Notes under the pieces: generated by a model
Told to the model about the DNA's origin: nothing
Database searches by the model: none
Seen by the model: only the letters and a program-made list of their open reading frames with translations
In this document: piece by piece, positions 5,689-13,016 of the stretch
How the letters are laid out: each line of letters opens with the position of its first letter
How positions within the stretch are numbered: position 1 is the first letter of the stretch
Position numbers and translations under genes: made by a program
NCBI GenBank assembly: GCA_026002045.1
Contig: BOAV01000051.1
Coordinates: 1-16,469 of the forward strand
Source of the DNA: Spirochaetia bacterium
GTDB taxonomy: Bacteria > Spirochaetota > Spirochaetia > Treponematales > Breznakiellaceae
Reading direction: 5' to 3'
Length of the DNA stretch: 16,469 bases

Positions 5689-6840
5689 ATGAATAAACAA
5701 TATTTTTTTCGGGGATTTGTCGTTTTTTTTGCTTTTTTAGGTCTTTACATACCACTCTTTGCCGAAGCACCAGAACTTCAATATGTTATGCCCAATAGCT
5801 GGAAGAAAATAACTAGACTCAGCACATCGGAGGAAATAGTTTTCCTACAGAAAAGTGAATCTGTTTTACAAAGGATAGTGGAAAATGCCTATTTTGGTGG
5901 CACATTTCTACTTGAAGAAAAAATACGTGAGACAACGCGCGTATACAGGCAACGGGCGGGAAATGAGGTATTTTACCGCTTGATAACCACCGAAACAAAG
6001 ACACCTGATTTTTCTGATTCTCGAAATATCGTATTTTTTCAATCATTTTTGCACAGCAGAAATGAGGAGAATATTTTATTATGTATGGCTCCCTATAACT
6101 CTGTTGTCGCATCACAGTGGGCTCGTTTCCAAGTATTTGGCAGTATAGATATTATCGAGGGAACTGGAAAAGTCAAAGGCATTCTTGCGACCGATATATG
6201 TGTATCTGAGGGGGAAAAGTATGGCTCTTTAGCAATAATCAAGGACCAAGCTGCCGGAAGCTCCAGTGCAGTCTACCTTCCATGGAAAGATGCCTCGCTT
6301 ATTTCCAATGAAACAGAGTTACCTTATTATAGCTGGTCTTCATACCATTATTTTGAGGAAGTTCACAGCTATATTTGGATAAAAATAGAAGCGAGTGATT
6401 GTCTGGTCGATGAAAAGATTCCACTGAGATACGGGTTGCAAAACGCCTTTGACGGCGACCCCGCTACCAGTTATGTGGAAAATACCGAGGATGATTTGAT
6501 GCAGATTACTTTTAGCACTAGTTTGGTTATTGGACGTTTTGCTGTTAAAAATGGATACGCTCTAGATAGAACGTTATATAGCAAGAACAACAGAATAAAA
6601 GAAATAGTTTTATTCAAGGTTGATTTAGCACGAATGAATGAACAGTATAATATCACAAAAACTGCAAAAATATTATCAGATAATACGCTTGGTTATCAAA
6701 TTATTGAAACTGATGGTGTATTTGCAAATCTTAGTGTAACTGATCTCTATAAAGGAACCAATTACAATGATACTTGCATTGCTGAATTTAATTTATATAC
6801 AACCGAGTACGGCTGGTTGTTTGGAGATATAAATGAATAA
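5689..6840 (+). CDS. Large exported protein with discoidin-like C-terminal domain
   Basis: Encodes 383 residues with a signal peptide (cleavage after LFAEA, near residue 26). The middle region is not recognised. From about residue 230 the sequence LRYGLQNAFDGDPATSYVEN, followed by MQITF and alternating strands to about residue 345, resembles the discoidin-like 'NADase-type glycan-binding' domain. That domain is common in exported proteins of spirochaetes and Firmicutes, where FDGxPxTxW is the hallmark. This suggests a surface or periplasmic carbohydrate-binding role. TGGAG (5677-5681) is the ribosome site. A TTGACA (5643-5648) lies upstream but its -10 is poorly spaced (TATAAG at 12 bp). A broken relative starts at 16318 in a cassette with the same left end. 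Confidence 0.78.
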   Translation: MNKQYFFRGFVVFFAFLGLYIPLFAEAPELQYVMPNSWKKITRLSTSEEIVFLQKSESVLQRIVENAYFGGTFLLEEKIRETTRVYRQRAGNEVFYRLITTETKTPDFSDSRNIVFFQSFLHSRNEENILLCMAPYNSVVASQWARFQVFGSIDIIEGTGKVKGILATDICVSEGEKYGSLAIIKDQAAGSSSAVYLPWKDASLISNETELPYYSWSSYHYFEEVHSYIWIKIEASDCLVDEKIPLRYGLQNAFDGDPATSYVENTEDDLMQITFSTSLVIGRFAVKNGYALDRTLYSKNNRIKEIVLFKVDLARMNEQYNITKTAKILSDNTLGYQIIETDGVFANLSVTDLYKGTNYNDTCIAEFNLYTTEYGWLFGDINE

Positions 6841-6879
6841 CAAAAGAAGAATAAAAATAATGGGGTACGGGCACACTGC

Positions 6880-7048
6880 GTATAACATACGCTATACGCT
6901 GCGCCGCAGTAGCGGCTTGGCCTACGAAAAAACGCAGTCGGCCTTTGGCCTTTGTACGTTTTTTCTCCGGCACATTTTTGCGGTTGCTGGAAACCTACGG
7001 TTTCCTTTATCGCAACCGCAAAAACGTCGTATAGCTTTCACGTTAGGC
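6880..7048 (+). repeat. attC: attC site 7 (class A)
   Basis: Inverse core GTATAAC (6880-6886), core GTTAGGC (7042-7048). Third arm GCGGTTGC/GCAACCGC. The left core matches the start of its own cassette (GTTATAC 5605-5611), not the core to its right. Confidence 0.85.
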
Positions 7049-7203
7049 AAAATCCGCTACGCGGCTCTTGCCTAACGTGGGCGCGGGCAAGCCCGCAGTC
7101 AGGCTCGCCGCTACGCGGACTTCGCCTAACTGCGGGTTTACGCCATGCCGCTACGGTCAGGCTTCGCCTGCCCTCCGCGTCACGGCGCAAACCCGCGCCC
7201 ACG
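7043..7203 (+). mobile_element. Gene-less 161-bp cassette, copy 1
   Basis: Consists of 27 bp (TTAGGCAAAATCCGC, TACG, CGGCTCTT) plus an attC of another class. It is identical base for base to 12143-12303. The flanking attC sites differ internally and the sequence diverges directly after GTTA on the right, so the 161-bp unit itself was copied. There is no room for a gene. A chance open frame crosses it and is not credible. Confidence 0.75.
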
Positions 7204-7209
7204 TTAAAC
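7070..7209 (+). repeat. attC: attC-like site 8 (class C)
   Basis: GCCTAAC (7070-7076) to GTTAAAC (7203-7209). The outer arms AACGTGGGCGCGGG and CCCGCGCCCACGTT pair without any unpaired spacer between R and L boxes, unlike classes A and B. GC content is far above the cassettes. Confidence 0.7.
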
Positions 7210-7232
7210 GCCATTAAATCCTGAAATTTGTC

Positions 7233-7262
7233 TTGACAGTTAAAATATAGGCATTATATAAT
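7233..7262 (+). promoter_or_regulatory. Cassette promoter of exported-protein gene
   Basis: TTGACA (7233-7238), 18-bp spacer, TATAAT (7257-7262). Confidence 0.7.
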
Positions 7263-7308
7263 ATAAAAGTATTATTATTCAGTACATCGTAAAAAGGAGT
7301 AATTTACT

Positions 7309-7815
7309 ATGAAAAAGTCCATTGTTTTATTAATGTTTTTATTTTTTATTGAGTCTCTTTTTTGCCAGGAATGGATAAAAGTCACCCAGAAGGACAAATG
7401 GGGCGATCCTGTCGGTTATTATTATCATCAAACCGTTGAAGGTATTGGATATGATGGTATTGAAAAGCCAATGCGTATAGTATTGATATACGAAATTGAT
7501 GAAAGTTCAATAGATATTTATTGCATGACAAAAAATAATGAAACATTTAGAACCACCTCAATGCTTAACCTTGAGACTTGTAAGATAACTTGTCGTGCTG
7601 ATGGTAAAGATGTAGAATTTCCAGGAATAGTTTCTAGGAAAAACTATTCTGAAGTAAGGGTATTATGGCGTGTTAAATTAGAATTTAATGACGAATCAAT
7701 TATCCCACTTTCAGCTGTTGAATTTCTCCGAGCAAGAAAAACATATACGATTCTTATAGAAGGTAGAGGTTGGTTTATTCGGGCTACTATAAATGGTAAC
7801 CTTCCTGTGGAATAA
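7309..7815 (+). CDS. Exported protein of unknown function
   Basis: Encodes 168 residues with a signal peptide (KK, long hydrophobic core, cleavage near LFCQ at residue 20). The mature chain is beta-rich, with two internal Cys (KNNETF preceded by IYCM, and CKITC). No family recognised; the regular strand pattern fits a small periplasmic or surface beta domain. AAAGGAG is positioned 9 nt before the ATG. The gene fills the first half of its cassette; the second half (7816-8174) is non-coding and holds transposon-end-like hairpins. Confidence 0.75.
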   Translation: MKKSIVLLMFLFFIESLFCQEWIKVTQKDKWGDPVGYYYHQTVEGIGYDGIEKPMRIVLIYEIDESSIDIYCMTKNNETFRTTSMLNLETCKITCRADGKDVEFPGIVSRKNYSEVRVLWRVKLEFNDESIIPLSAVEFLRARKTYTILIEGRGWFIRATINGNLPVE

Positions 7816-7896
7816 TTAAGTGATTTCATTTATGATATTCTGTACTGGAAATATTATTTACGGCATAGAAATAATCTTTAATTATAAAAGGTAAAC

Positions 7897-8130
7897 CCCC
7901 GGCTTTGCCGGGGTGACTATTAAAGTTTGACTTTTCCGGGAGTATGCATTTTATAAACGATAAAATGATGTTTGACAAAGGTTGGTAAGATAAAGCATGA
8001 TAGATAAAAGCTGTATACGGCAGAATATGGTAAGATATAATATTCGAATCAAGGGAATAAAACAAGAAATTCAAACAAAAATAACCGCTTTGAGCAGTTC
8101 ACGAATTCAAGCCCCTGGTTTTACCAGGGG
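7897..8130 (+). mobile_element. Possible IS200/IS605-type non-autonomous remnant
   Basis: The 359-bp stretch 7816-8174 holds no convincing gene. Two GC hairpins with TTT loops bracket 234 bp: CCCCGGC-TTT-GCCGGGG (7897-7913) and CCCCTGGT-TTT-ACCAGGGG (8112-8130). The second is preceded by GAATTCAAG, and TGACTAT follows closely after both (7914-7920 and 8135-8141). Subterminal hairpins rather than terminal inverted repeats are typical of IS200/IS605 elements and their MITE-like derivatives. No transposase frame survives inside. The hairpins could instead be terminators, though neither has a T tract. Confidence 0.4.
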
Positions 8131-8174
8131 TATCTGACTATATTATACAGTTTATTGTAGCAGGATTTAACGGC

Positions 8175-8343
8175 GTTTAACATACGCTATACGCTGCGCC
8201 GCAGTAGCGGCTTGGCCTGCGAAAAAACGCAGTCGGCCTACGGCCTTTGTGCGTTTTTTCGCAGGCACATTTTTGCAGTTGCTGGAAACCTTCGGTTTCC
8301 TTTATCGCAACTGCAAAAACGTCGTATAGCTTTCACGTTATAT
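8175..8343 (+). repeat. attC: attC site 9 (class A)
   Basis: Inverse core GTTTAAC (8175-8181), core GTTATAT (8337-8343). The second arm is extended to a perfect 16-bp stem (CCTGCGAAAAAACGCA with TGCGTTTTTTCGCAGG), where other copies pair only about 10 bp. Third arm GCAGTTGC/GCAACTGC. Confidence 0.85.
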
Positions 8344-8402
8344 GCAATACGGGCTAAATGTAACAGAAATAATAAAATATATGTTAAATTTTTGTGAAAT
8401 GA

Positions 8403-8432
8403 TTGACACTTTTATATTATATGATATATAAT
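8403..8432 (+). promoter_or_regulatory. Cassette promoter of lipoprotein gene
   Basis: TTGACA (8403-8408), 18-bp spacer, TATAAT (8427-8432). Confidence 0.7.
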
Positions 8433-8470
8433 TGAGAAAATATTCTCTGAATTAAATGGAGTAATAAATT

Positions 8471-9052
8471 TTGAAAAGAAATATAGTTGTCACTTTTTTA
8501 GTGTTTTCATTATGTATGTGTTTCACAGGTTGTTTTACATCAATTAGAAGCAGCAAAACTGATTATGTTAAAAGAAGATCAGAATCTTCTGTTTCACAAA
8601 ACGTTTTACCGGATCTTAATAATTTGCCTCCTTATAAGAAACTAAATTATCAATATAGATGGATACTAAGAATAATTTTTGTATCAGAGACAATGCGTTT
8701 GGTTGTGACTTATGATGAAGAAACATATCAAAAAGAGAAAACAAATATTAATAATTTGAAGTTCTTGAAAAATCCAGTACCATGGGAAAGCCATTTTGAT
8801 AATGATGAAAAACTTTATTTATTGCCCGAACATGAGTTTAATATTAATAGTTATAACTTTAGAGTATTAGAGGCAGATGAAGATAATGGTTTTAATTATC
8901 CAAAAAGAATTGGAATAATAGCAACATCAGATATGAAAAAAAGTATAGCTTATTTGTATTCTGATGATTTTGATTTAGATTATATTGGTGAAAATAATGC
9001 AAAAAATGCTATGGTAAAATTTGTAAAGGAGAATTTCAAATATAGATGGTAA
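8471..9052 (+). CDS. Lipoprotein with UUG start, function unknown
   Basis: Encodes 193 residues from TTG at 8471, the first start codon after GGAG (8458-8461). The N terminus KRNIVVTFLVFSLCMCFTGC is a clean lipoprotein signal, with the acylated Cys near residue 21 in the lipobox FTGC. Because the signal begins right at the TTG, this non-ATG start is well supported. The mature chain is charged, with alternating strands and acidic loops (DDFDLDYIGENNAKNAM). No family recognised. Sole gene of its cassette. Rare initiation may limit expression. Confidence 0.78.
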   Translation: MKRNIVVTFLVFSLCMCFTGCFTSIRSSKTDYVKRRSESSVSQNVLPDLNNLPPYKKLNYQYRWILRIIFVSETMRLVVTYDEETYQKEKTNINNLKFLKNPVPWESHFDNDEKLYLLPEHEFNINSYNFRVLEADEDNGFNYPKRIGIIATSDMKKSIAYLYSDDFDLDYIGENNAKNAMVKFVKENFKYRW

Positions 9053-9086
9053 AAAATAGTTAGGCGATTGTGTACGCCCGTACTGC

Positions 9087-9255
9087 ATATAACATACGCT
9101 ATACGCTGCGCCGCAGTAGCGGCTTGGCCTACGAAAAACCCCAGTCGGCCTTCGGCCTTTGTGGGGTTTTTCTCCGGCACATTTTTGCGGTTGCTGGAAA
9201 CCTACGGTTTCCTTTATCGCAACCGCAAAAACGTCGTATAGCTTTCACGTTATGC
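9087..9255 (+). repeat. attC: attC site 10 (class A)
   Basis: Inverse core ATATAAC (9087-9093), core GTTATGC (9249-9255). Second arm AAAAACCCCA/TGTGGGGTTTTT, third arm GCGGTTGC/GCAACCGC. Confidence 0.85.
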
Positions 9256-9296
9256 GACATACCGCCTAAAATTTGTGTAAAATATTGAAAAAGGCC

Positions 9297-9325
9297 TTGA
9301 CATAATAAAAAATATGATACATAAT
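9297..9325 (+). promoter_or_regulatory. Cassette promoter of two-helix membrane protein
   Basis: TTGACA (9297-9302), 17-bp spacer, CATAAT (9320-9325). Confidence 0.6.
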
Positions 9326-9351
9326 GCATCAAACTGGTAAGGAGTGTAGAG

Positions 9352-10311
9352 ATGCCAGAACATAATGAAATATCTAAAGAAAATCAAACCTTTAGTGGTA
9401 TTAAAATGCCTGCCATTATTAATTTTTACGAATTTACTGGAATAAAAAAATTTAATGTTAAGGATTACAATATATTGCAGGAAGAAGAAGAAAAAAAATT
9501 TAATGAAAAACTTCGAAAGTACAATTCTTACAAAGAAATGAAAGGGAAATATGCCGTTTCAAAAAATTGGTATTATATTATTTTAGCTTTTTTTGGTGGT
9601 GTTATTATTCCTTTTATCATAATCTTGGTGGCTATATTTATTGGTAGTCTTCTGTCTGGTGAAAGATTTTCATGGCTGTATAATGAAACAATATCAACTA
9701 TAATGGCTAATTTAACTCCTATAACAATAATATTGGGCATAGGTTCACCTATTATTGTTTATAAGTATTTAAAAAACAGATTGGAAAAATTACCAAAAGT
9801 AAATTTTCCAGAAGAAGTTGATATAATAAATGAAAAAAAATATGAATATTTAAGCGATATATATAATACAATTAAAAACATATACCTAAAAAATTTTAGA
9901 ATATTACATATTTCTCAATATGAAAAATTGTTTTTTGGAAATGAAGGCTGTGTGCTGATTAACATTGAATCGGGAAGGGCTATATTATATTCAAAAGAAA
10001 ATATAAAAAATGTAATGTTAGAACATAAACATTTAGGTTCAAGTACAAGCGGCTATTCTTATACTAATGGAGGAATGGATTCTGGCGGACAGTTAATATT
10101 CCATGTAAATCGTAATGTTAGTATTGCTGATAGTGTTCATTATGATACTTATGTGGAAAGTGAACATGAAAGTGAAACAACAGAATATTATGAATGGCAT
10201 TTGGATATATTGACTGATTTTATGGAATATCCTAATTTATCATTTGTTTTTGATGATGATTCAGAAGGTATTAGAGAAGCAAAGGTGATTTATGGAATTT
10301 TTGGAAAATAA
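9352..10311 (+). CDS. Membrane protein with two helices and cytoplasmic domains
   Basis: Encodes 319 residues, the largest single-domain gene here after the discoidin-type protein. The N-terminal 72 residues are charged, with a coiled-coil-like run (LQEEEEKKFNEKLRKY). Two strong hydrophobic segments follow (about 73-101 and 119-140). The soluble C-terminal 175 residues contain EKLFFGNEGCVLINIESGRAILYSKENI, a strand-rich pattern reminiscent of small PH-like or sensor domains in bacterial membrane proteins. This resemblance is weak. GGAG (9341-9344) precedes the ATG. No family recognised and no partner gene present in the cassette. Confidence 0.72.
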   Translation: MPEHNEISKENQTFSGIKMPAIINFYEFTGIKKFNVKDYNILQEEEEKKFNEKLRKYNSYKEMKGKYAVSKNWYYIILAFFGGVIIPFIIILVAIFIGSLLSGERFSWLYNETISTIMANLTPITIILGIGSPIIVYKYLKNRLEKLPKVNFPEEVDIINEKKYEYLSDIYNTIKNIYLKNFRILHISQYEKLFFGNEGCVLINIESGRAILYSKENIKNVMLEHKHLGSSTSGYSYTNGGMDSGGQLIFHVNRNVSIADSVHYDTYVESEHESETTEYYEWHLDILTDFMEYPNLSFVFDDDSEGIREAKVIYGIFGK

Positions 10312-10336
10312 AAATAATGGAGTACGGCGGTACGTC

Positions 10337-10506
10337 GCATAACATACGCTATACGCTGCGCCGCAGTAGCGGCTTGGCCTACGAAAAACCCCAGTCGGCG
10401 CAGTAGCGCCTTTATGGGGTTTTTCTCCGGCACATTTTTGTGCCCCTGGAAACCTTCGGTTTCCTTATTCGGGGCACAAAAACGTCGTATAGCTTTCACG
10501 TTATGC
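10337..10506 (+). repeat. attC: attC site 11 (class A)
   Basis: Inverse core GCATAAC (10337-10343), core GTTATGC (10500-10506). Third arm GTGCCCC/GGGGCAC, another covarying version. Confidence 0.85.
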
Positions 10507-10567
10507 GAAATTGGGGCTATGCGTTATTTTAATATTATGTTACTTTTATAAATAAATTGGAGGAAAT

Positions 10568-11014
10568 ATGGAAAAGGCATTTGAGGATTATTTCTCTGAA
10601 CTACAGGCGGATATGATTGCCGTTTGCATGGCTTATGTAAAAGGAAATGCGGATAAGATTTATATTTATTGCTCGTATGAAGGAATGATTCTTGTCGATT
10701 TTTTTTACTGCATAAATAATAATTTAGTAAAAAGACATAAGTTAAACGATATTTCTCCCTATGCGGAATACGATGTATCAATTGAACATCAGAAAACTAC
10801 TTCAAATAAATTACTTGAAGATATTAAGAATATGGCACTTGCTTGTCAAACGCATAAATGTAATATGCCAACAGAAATAAAAATAATATATGATGTTATT
10901 ACAAAAGATATACATGTAGAATATAAATACGAGATACAATATACAGCTAAAATGGCTGCGTATGAAATTTCTGAAAAATGGTTCAAAGAAAACGAGAGGT
11001 TAATACATAGATAA
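10568..11014 (+). CDS. YezG/DUF600-like putative immunity protein, paralogue 1
   Basis: Encodes 148 residues, soluble, with no signal peptide. It starts MEKAFEDYFSELQADM and includes a strand pair (KIYIYCSYEGM, VDFFYCINN) and near residue 101 MPTEIKIIYDV followed by VEYKYEIQY. This last block resembles the conserved region of YezG/DUF600 proteins, which neutralise co-encoded polymorphic toxins. Here no toxin accompanies the gene, so it would be an orphan immunity. GGAGG (10559-10563) lies 4 nt before ATG. A paralogue in a similar cassette starts at 14690. The upstream segment 10510-10538 is identical there while the proteins differ at about half their positions by eye. Confidence 0.6.
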   Translation: MEKAFEDYFSELQADMIAVCMAYVKGNADKIYIYCSYEGMILVDFFYCINNNLVKRHKLNDISPYAEYDVSIEHQKTTSNKLLEDIKNMALACQTHKCNMPTEIKIIYDVITKDIHVEYKYEIQYTAKMAAYEISEKWFKENERLIHR

Positions 11015-11115
11015 AGGAAATATTATATCTCTAATGGAAAAAATATATTATGGTATAAATTATTGAAGAAAAAACATTGTAATATAAGAATAATAATGGG
11101 GTACGCCCCAACTTC

Positions 11116-11284
11116 GCATAACATACGCTATACGCTGCGCCGCAGTAGCGGCTTGGCCTACGAAAAAACGCAGTCGGGCTGCGCCCTTTGTGCGTTTTTT
11201 CTCCGGCACATTTTTGCGGTTGCTGGAAACCTACGGTTTCCTTTATCGCAACCGCAAAAACGTCGTATAGCTTTCACGTTATGT
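11116..11284 (+). repeat. attC: attC site 12 (class A)
   Basis: Inverse core GCATAAC (11116-11122), core GTTATGT (11278-11284). Inner hairpin GGGC/GCCC and second arm AAAAAACGCA/TGCGTTTTTT. Third arm GCGGTTGC/GCAACCGC. Confidence 0.85.
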
Positions 11285-11315
11285 GCAATATTTTCGCTAA
11301 CTTTTTTGTAAAAAA

Positions 11316-11344
11316 TAGACAATAAGACTTGATAAATATATATA
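11316..11344 (+). promoter_or_regulatory. Possible cassette promoter of exported-protein gene
   Basis: TAGACA (11316-11321), 17-bp spacer, TATATA (11339-11344). An alternative is TTGATA (11329-11334) with TAAAAT (11352-11357), 17 bp apart and 9 nt before the ATG, which would give a near-leaderless mRNA. Confidence 0.4.
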
Positions 11345-11366
11345 AAGGTGGTAAAATATTTTAGCT

Positions 11367-11951
11367 ATGAGGTACAATAAAATTATAATAGCCCTTTTTG
11401 TTTTTGCAATACATCATGCAATGGCTCAAGAAGATGAGTATGTAGTAAGGACTACAGAATATAAAAATGGTATAGGGGATATAATATATTACACACAGGA
11501 AGGAGACTATACAAAAATTTGGATATATGAAAATAATGAAAAAAGAATATTGGGAGAATATATGGACCCGGATTACCCTACAATAACCTGGCATGATGAA
11601 CATTTAGTAGCGATTGGTTTGTTTGGACATAATCGTTCGCGTTTTTTTGATTTCACTGATAGTACAATTTCGAGTATATATTATGAACCAGTATTTGTAG
11701 ATATAAAAAATAAGTATGTTATAGTTTTAGCTGAAGATGGATTGGATGTTTATAATATAAAAACAAATGAAATTGTTCAAAAATTTAGAAAAAAAAGACT
11801 ATTTGAAGGGGTGCAAAGTTTTCATTTTTTTTACTTTCGTTATAAAGTTAGTCTAATAAGCAATAGATTACTGTTTTCATATGATTACTATACGAATGAT
11901 AAAAAAACTCATAAAATTCATAAAATGGTAGAATTTAAATATAATTATTAA
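11367..11951 (+). CDS. Exported protein of unknown function
   Basis: Encodes 194 residues with a signal peptide (MRYNKIIIALFVFAIHHAMA, cleavage near residue 20). The mature chain is rich in Tyr, Asp and short strands (YVVRTTEY, TKIWIYEN, KYVIVLAEDGLDVYNIKT), a pattern compatible with a small beta-propeller or WD-like blade series. I cannot assign a family. No Shine-Dalgarno sits at normal distance from the ATG at 11367 (AGGTGG ends 15 nt before it). Sole gene of its cassette. Confidence 0.7.
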   Translation: MRYNKIIIALFVFAIHHAMAQEDEYVVRTTEYKNGIGDIIYYTQEGDYTKIWIYENNEKRILGEYMDPDYPTITWHDEHLVAIGLFGHNRSRFFDFTDSTISSIYYEPVFVDIKNKYVIVLAEDGLDVYNIKTNEIVQKFRKKRLFEGVQSFHFFYFRYKVSLISNRLLFSYDYYTNDKKTHKIHKMVEFKYNY

Positions 11952-11979
11952 TGGTAATCGTAAAACGCGAAAATACTGC

Positions 11980-12148
11980 ACATAACATACGCTATACGCT
12001 TCGCCGCAGTAGCGGCTTGGCCTCCACAAAACCCCAGTCGGGCTTCGCCCTTTGTGGGGTTTTGTTCCGGCACATTTTTGCAGTTGCTGGAAACCTACGG
12101 TTTCCTTTATCGCAACTGCAAAAACGTCGTATAGCTTTCACGTTAGGC
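11980..12148 (+). repeat. attC: attC site 13 (class A)
   Basis: Inverse core ACATAAC (11980-11986), core GTTAGGC (12142-12148). Second arm CACAAAACCCCA/TGGGGTTTTG with inner GGGC TTC GCCC. Third arm GCAGTTGC/GCAACTGC. Confidence 0.85.
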
Positions 12149-12303
12149 AAAATCCGCTACGCGGCTCTTGCCTAACGTGGGCGCGGGCAAGCCCGCAGTC
12201 AGGCTCGCCGCTACGCGGACTTCGCCTAACTGCGGGTTTACGCCATGCCGCTACGGTCAGGCTTCGCCTGCCCTCCGCGTCACGGCGCAAACCCGCGCCC
12301 ACG
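12143..12303 (+). mobile_element. Gene-less 161-bp cassette, copy 2
   Basis: Identical over its full length to 7043-7203, 5.1 kb away. It is flanked by a different attC on the left and continues into a different cassette on the right (GTTAGGCG against GTTAAACG). Confidence 0.75.
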
Positions 12304-12309
12304 TTAGGC
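12170..12309 (+). repeat. attC: attC-like site 14 (class C)
   Basis: Second copy of the class C site, GCCTAAC (12170-12176) to GTTAGGC (12303-12309). In this copy both cores also match, so the outer stem is perfect from GCCTAACGTGGGCGCGGG to its complement. Confidence 0.7.
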
Positions 12310-12384
12310 GAAATAATTTTTTGAAATTGTCTACAAAATCATACACCTTATTAAAGAAATAACTGAATTTTCTAAAAAAAACTA

Positions 12385-12413
12385 TTGACAAGTCGTTATA
12401 CCAATGTTATACT
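12385..12413 (+). promoter_or_regulatory. MazEF promoter with direct repeats
   Basis: TTGACA (12385-12390), 17-bp spacer, TATACT (12408-12413), with the start codon only 6 nt further on. Two direct GTTATAC copies (12395-12401 and 12406-12412) lie 11 bp apart, one helical turn, inside the spacer and -10. They are a plausible autorepression operator for a ribbon-helix-helix antitoxin. Confidence 0.65.
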
Positions 12414-12419
12414 CATAAT

Positions 12420-12668
12420 ATGAAAACAGCAATATCTTTACCGGATACGGTATATTTTGAAGCAGAGGAAACGGCGCGAACCCTGGGTGTCCCCAGAAGC
12501 ACGTTATATGTAAATGCATTGGTGGAATATTTACAGAAAAATAATCGCAAAAATATCACCAAAAAATTAAATGAGGTATATACCGATGATTATTATAAAG
12601 AATTTGAACCAATAGAAAATGCAGGCCTTGAAAGCCTAAGGGAATTAACAAAAAATGATACGTGGTGA
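12420..12668 (+). CDS. mazE: MazE-type ribbon-helix-helix antitoxin
   Basis: Encodes 82 residues. The N-terminal half (KTAISLPDTVYFEAEETARTLGVPRSTLYVNALVEYL) is a MetJ/Arc-type ribbon-helix-helix: a strand ending in the SLPD turn, then two helices joined by GVPRSTL. It would dimerise and bind operator DNA. The acidic C-terminal tail (DDYYKEFEPIENAGLESL) fits the toxin-wrapping region of such antitoxins. The gene overlaps the downstream toxin by 14 nt, the usual coupled arrangement. No Shine-Dalgarno precedes the ATG and the -10 box ends 6 nt before it, so the mRNA is probably leaderless. The architecture resembles the Gram-positive MazE/EndoAI type more than the E. coli AbrB-type MazE. Confidence 0.88.
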   Translation: MKTAISLPDTVYFEAEETARTLGVPRSTLYVNALVEYLQKNNRKNITKKLNEVYTDDYYKEFEPIENAGLESLRELTKNDTW

Positions 12669-12996
12669 AATTTGGTGGGCTCAATTTGGTATTCCTTTTG
12701 GTAGTGAGGCTGGTTATAAACGACCGGTACTCATAGTGCAGGATGATTCATTTAACGAAAGTAGAATCAGAACAATTGTAGTAGTACCATTAACAACAAA
12801 TTTACGTTTAGCGGAAGCACCCGGAAATGTTTTTTTGAAGAAAAGGGAATCAAAATTGGTCGATGATTCTGTTATAATAGTCGCCCAATTATATGCATTG
12901 GATAGAGACAGATTTATCGAGAAAATATCAAAGTTAAATAAAGAAACAATGGAAAAAGTTGAAAATGGAATGATGTTGGTTCTTGGAATAAAATAA
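12655..12996 (+). CDS. mazF: MazF/PemK-family mRNA endoribonuclease toxin
   Basis: Encodes 113 residues, the usual length for the family. MIRGEIWWAQF opens the chain, then GYKRPVLIVQDD (residues 20-31, with Arg23 at the catalytic arginine position), VVVPLTTN (42-49, with Thr47/Thr48 at the catalytic threonine) and the closing helix with MMLVLGI. MazF enzymes cleave single-stranded mRNA at short motifs and are held inactive by the antitoxin encoded directly upstream. Translation is probably coupled through the 14-nt overlap. The key residues are present, so it is likely active. In a cassette array such a module would penalise loss of its own cassette and stabilise the neighbourhood. Confidence 0.93.
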   Translation: MIRGEIWWAQFGIPFGSEAGYKRPVLIVQDDSFNESRIRTIVVVPLTTNLRLAEAPGNVFLKKRESKLVDDSVIIVAQLYALDRDRFIEKISKLNKETMEKVENGMMLVLGIK

Positions 12997-13016
12997 TAAA
13001 AGCAAAAAATTACTTC

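Noticed and set aside
5819..6115. Minus-strand open frame inside the discoidin-type gene, and similar antisense frames inside other genes
   Set aside because: The sense gene has a signal peptide, domain pattern and ribosome site; the antisense frames have none of these.
6952..7224. Open frame of about 90 codons across attC 7 and the gene-less cassette, repeated at 12052
   Set aside because: It is conserved only because the DNA is duplicated, starts inside an attC arm and has no ribosome site.
7826..8074. Minus-strand open frame of 82 codons in the non-coding half of C8
   Set aside because: It has no ribosome site, a low-complexity Ser/Tyr/Ile composition typical of AT-rich antisense, and overlaps the hairpin element.
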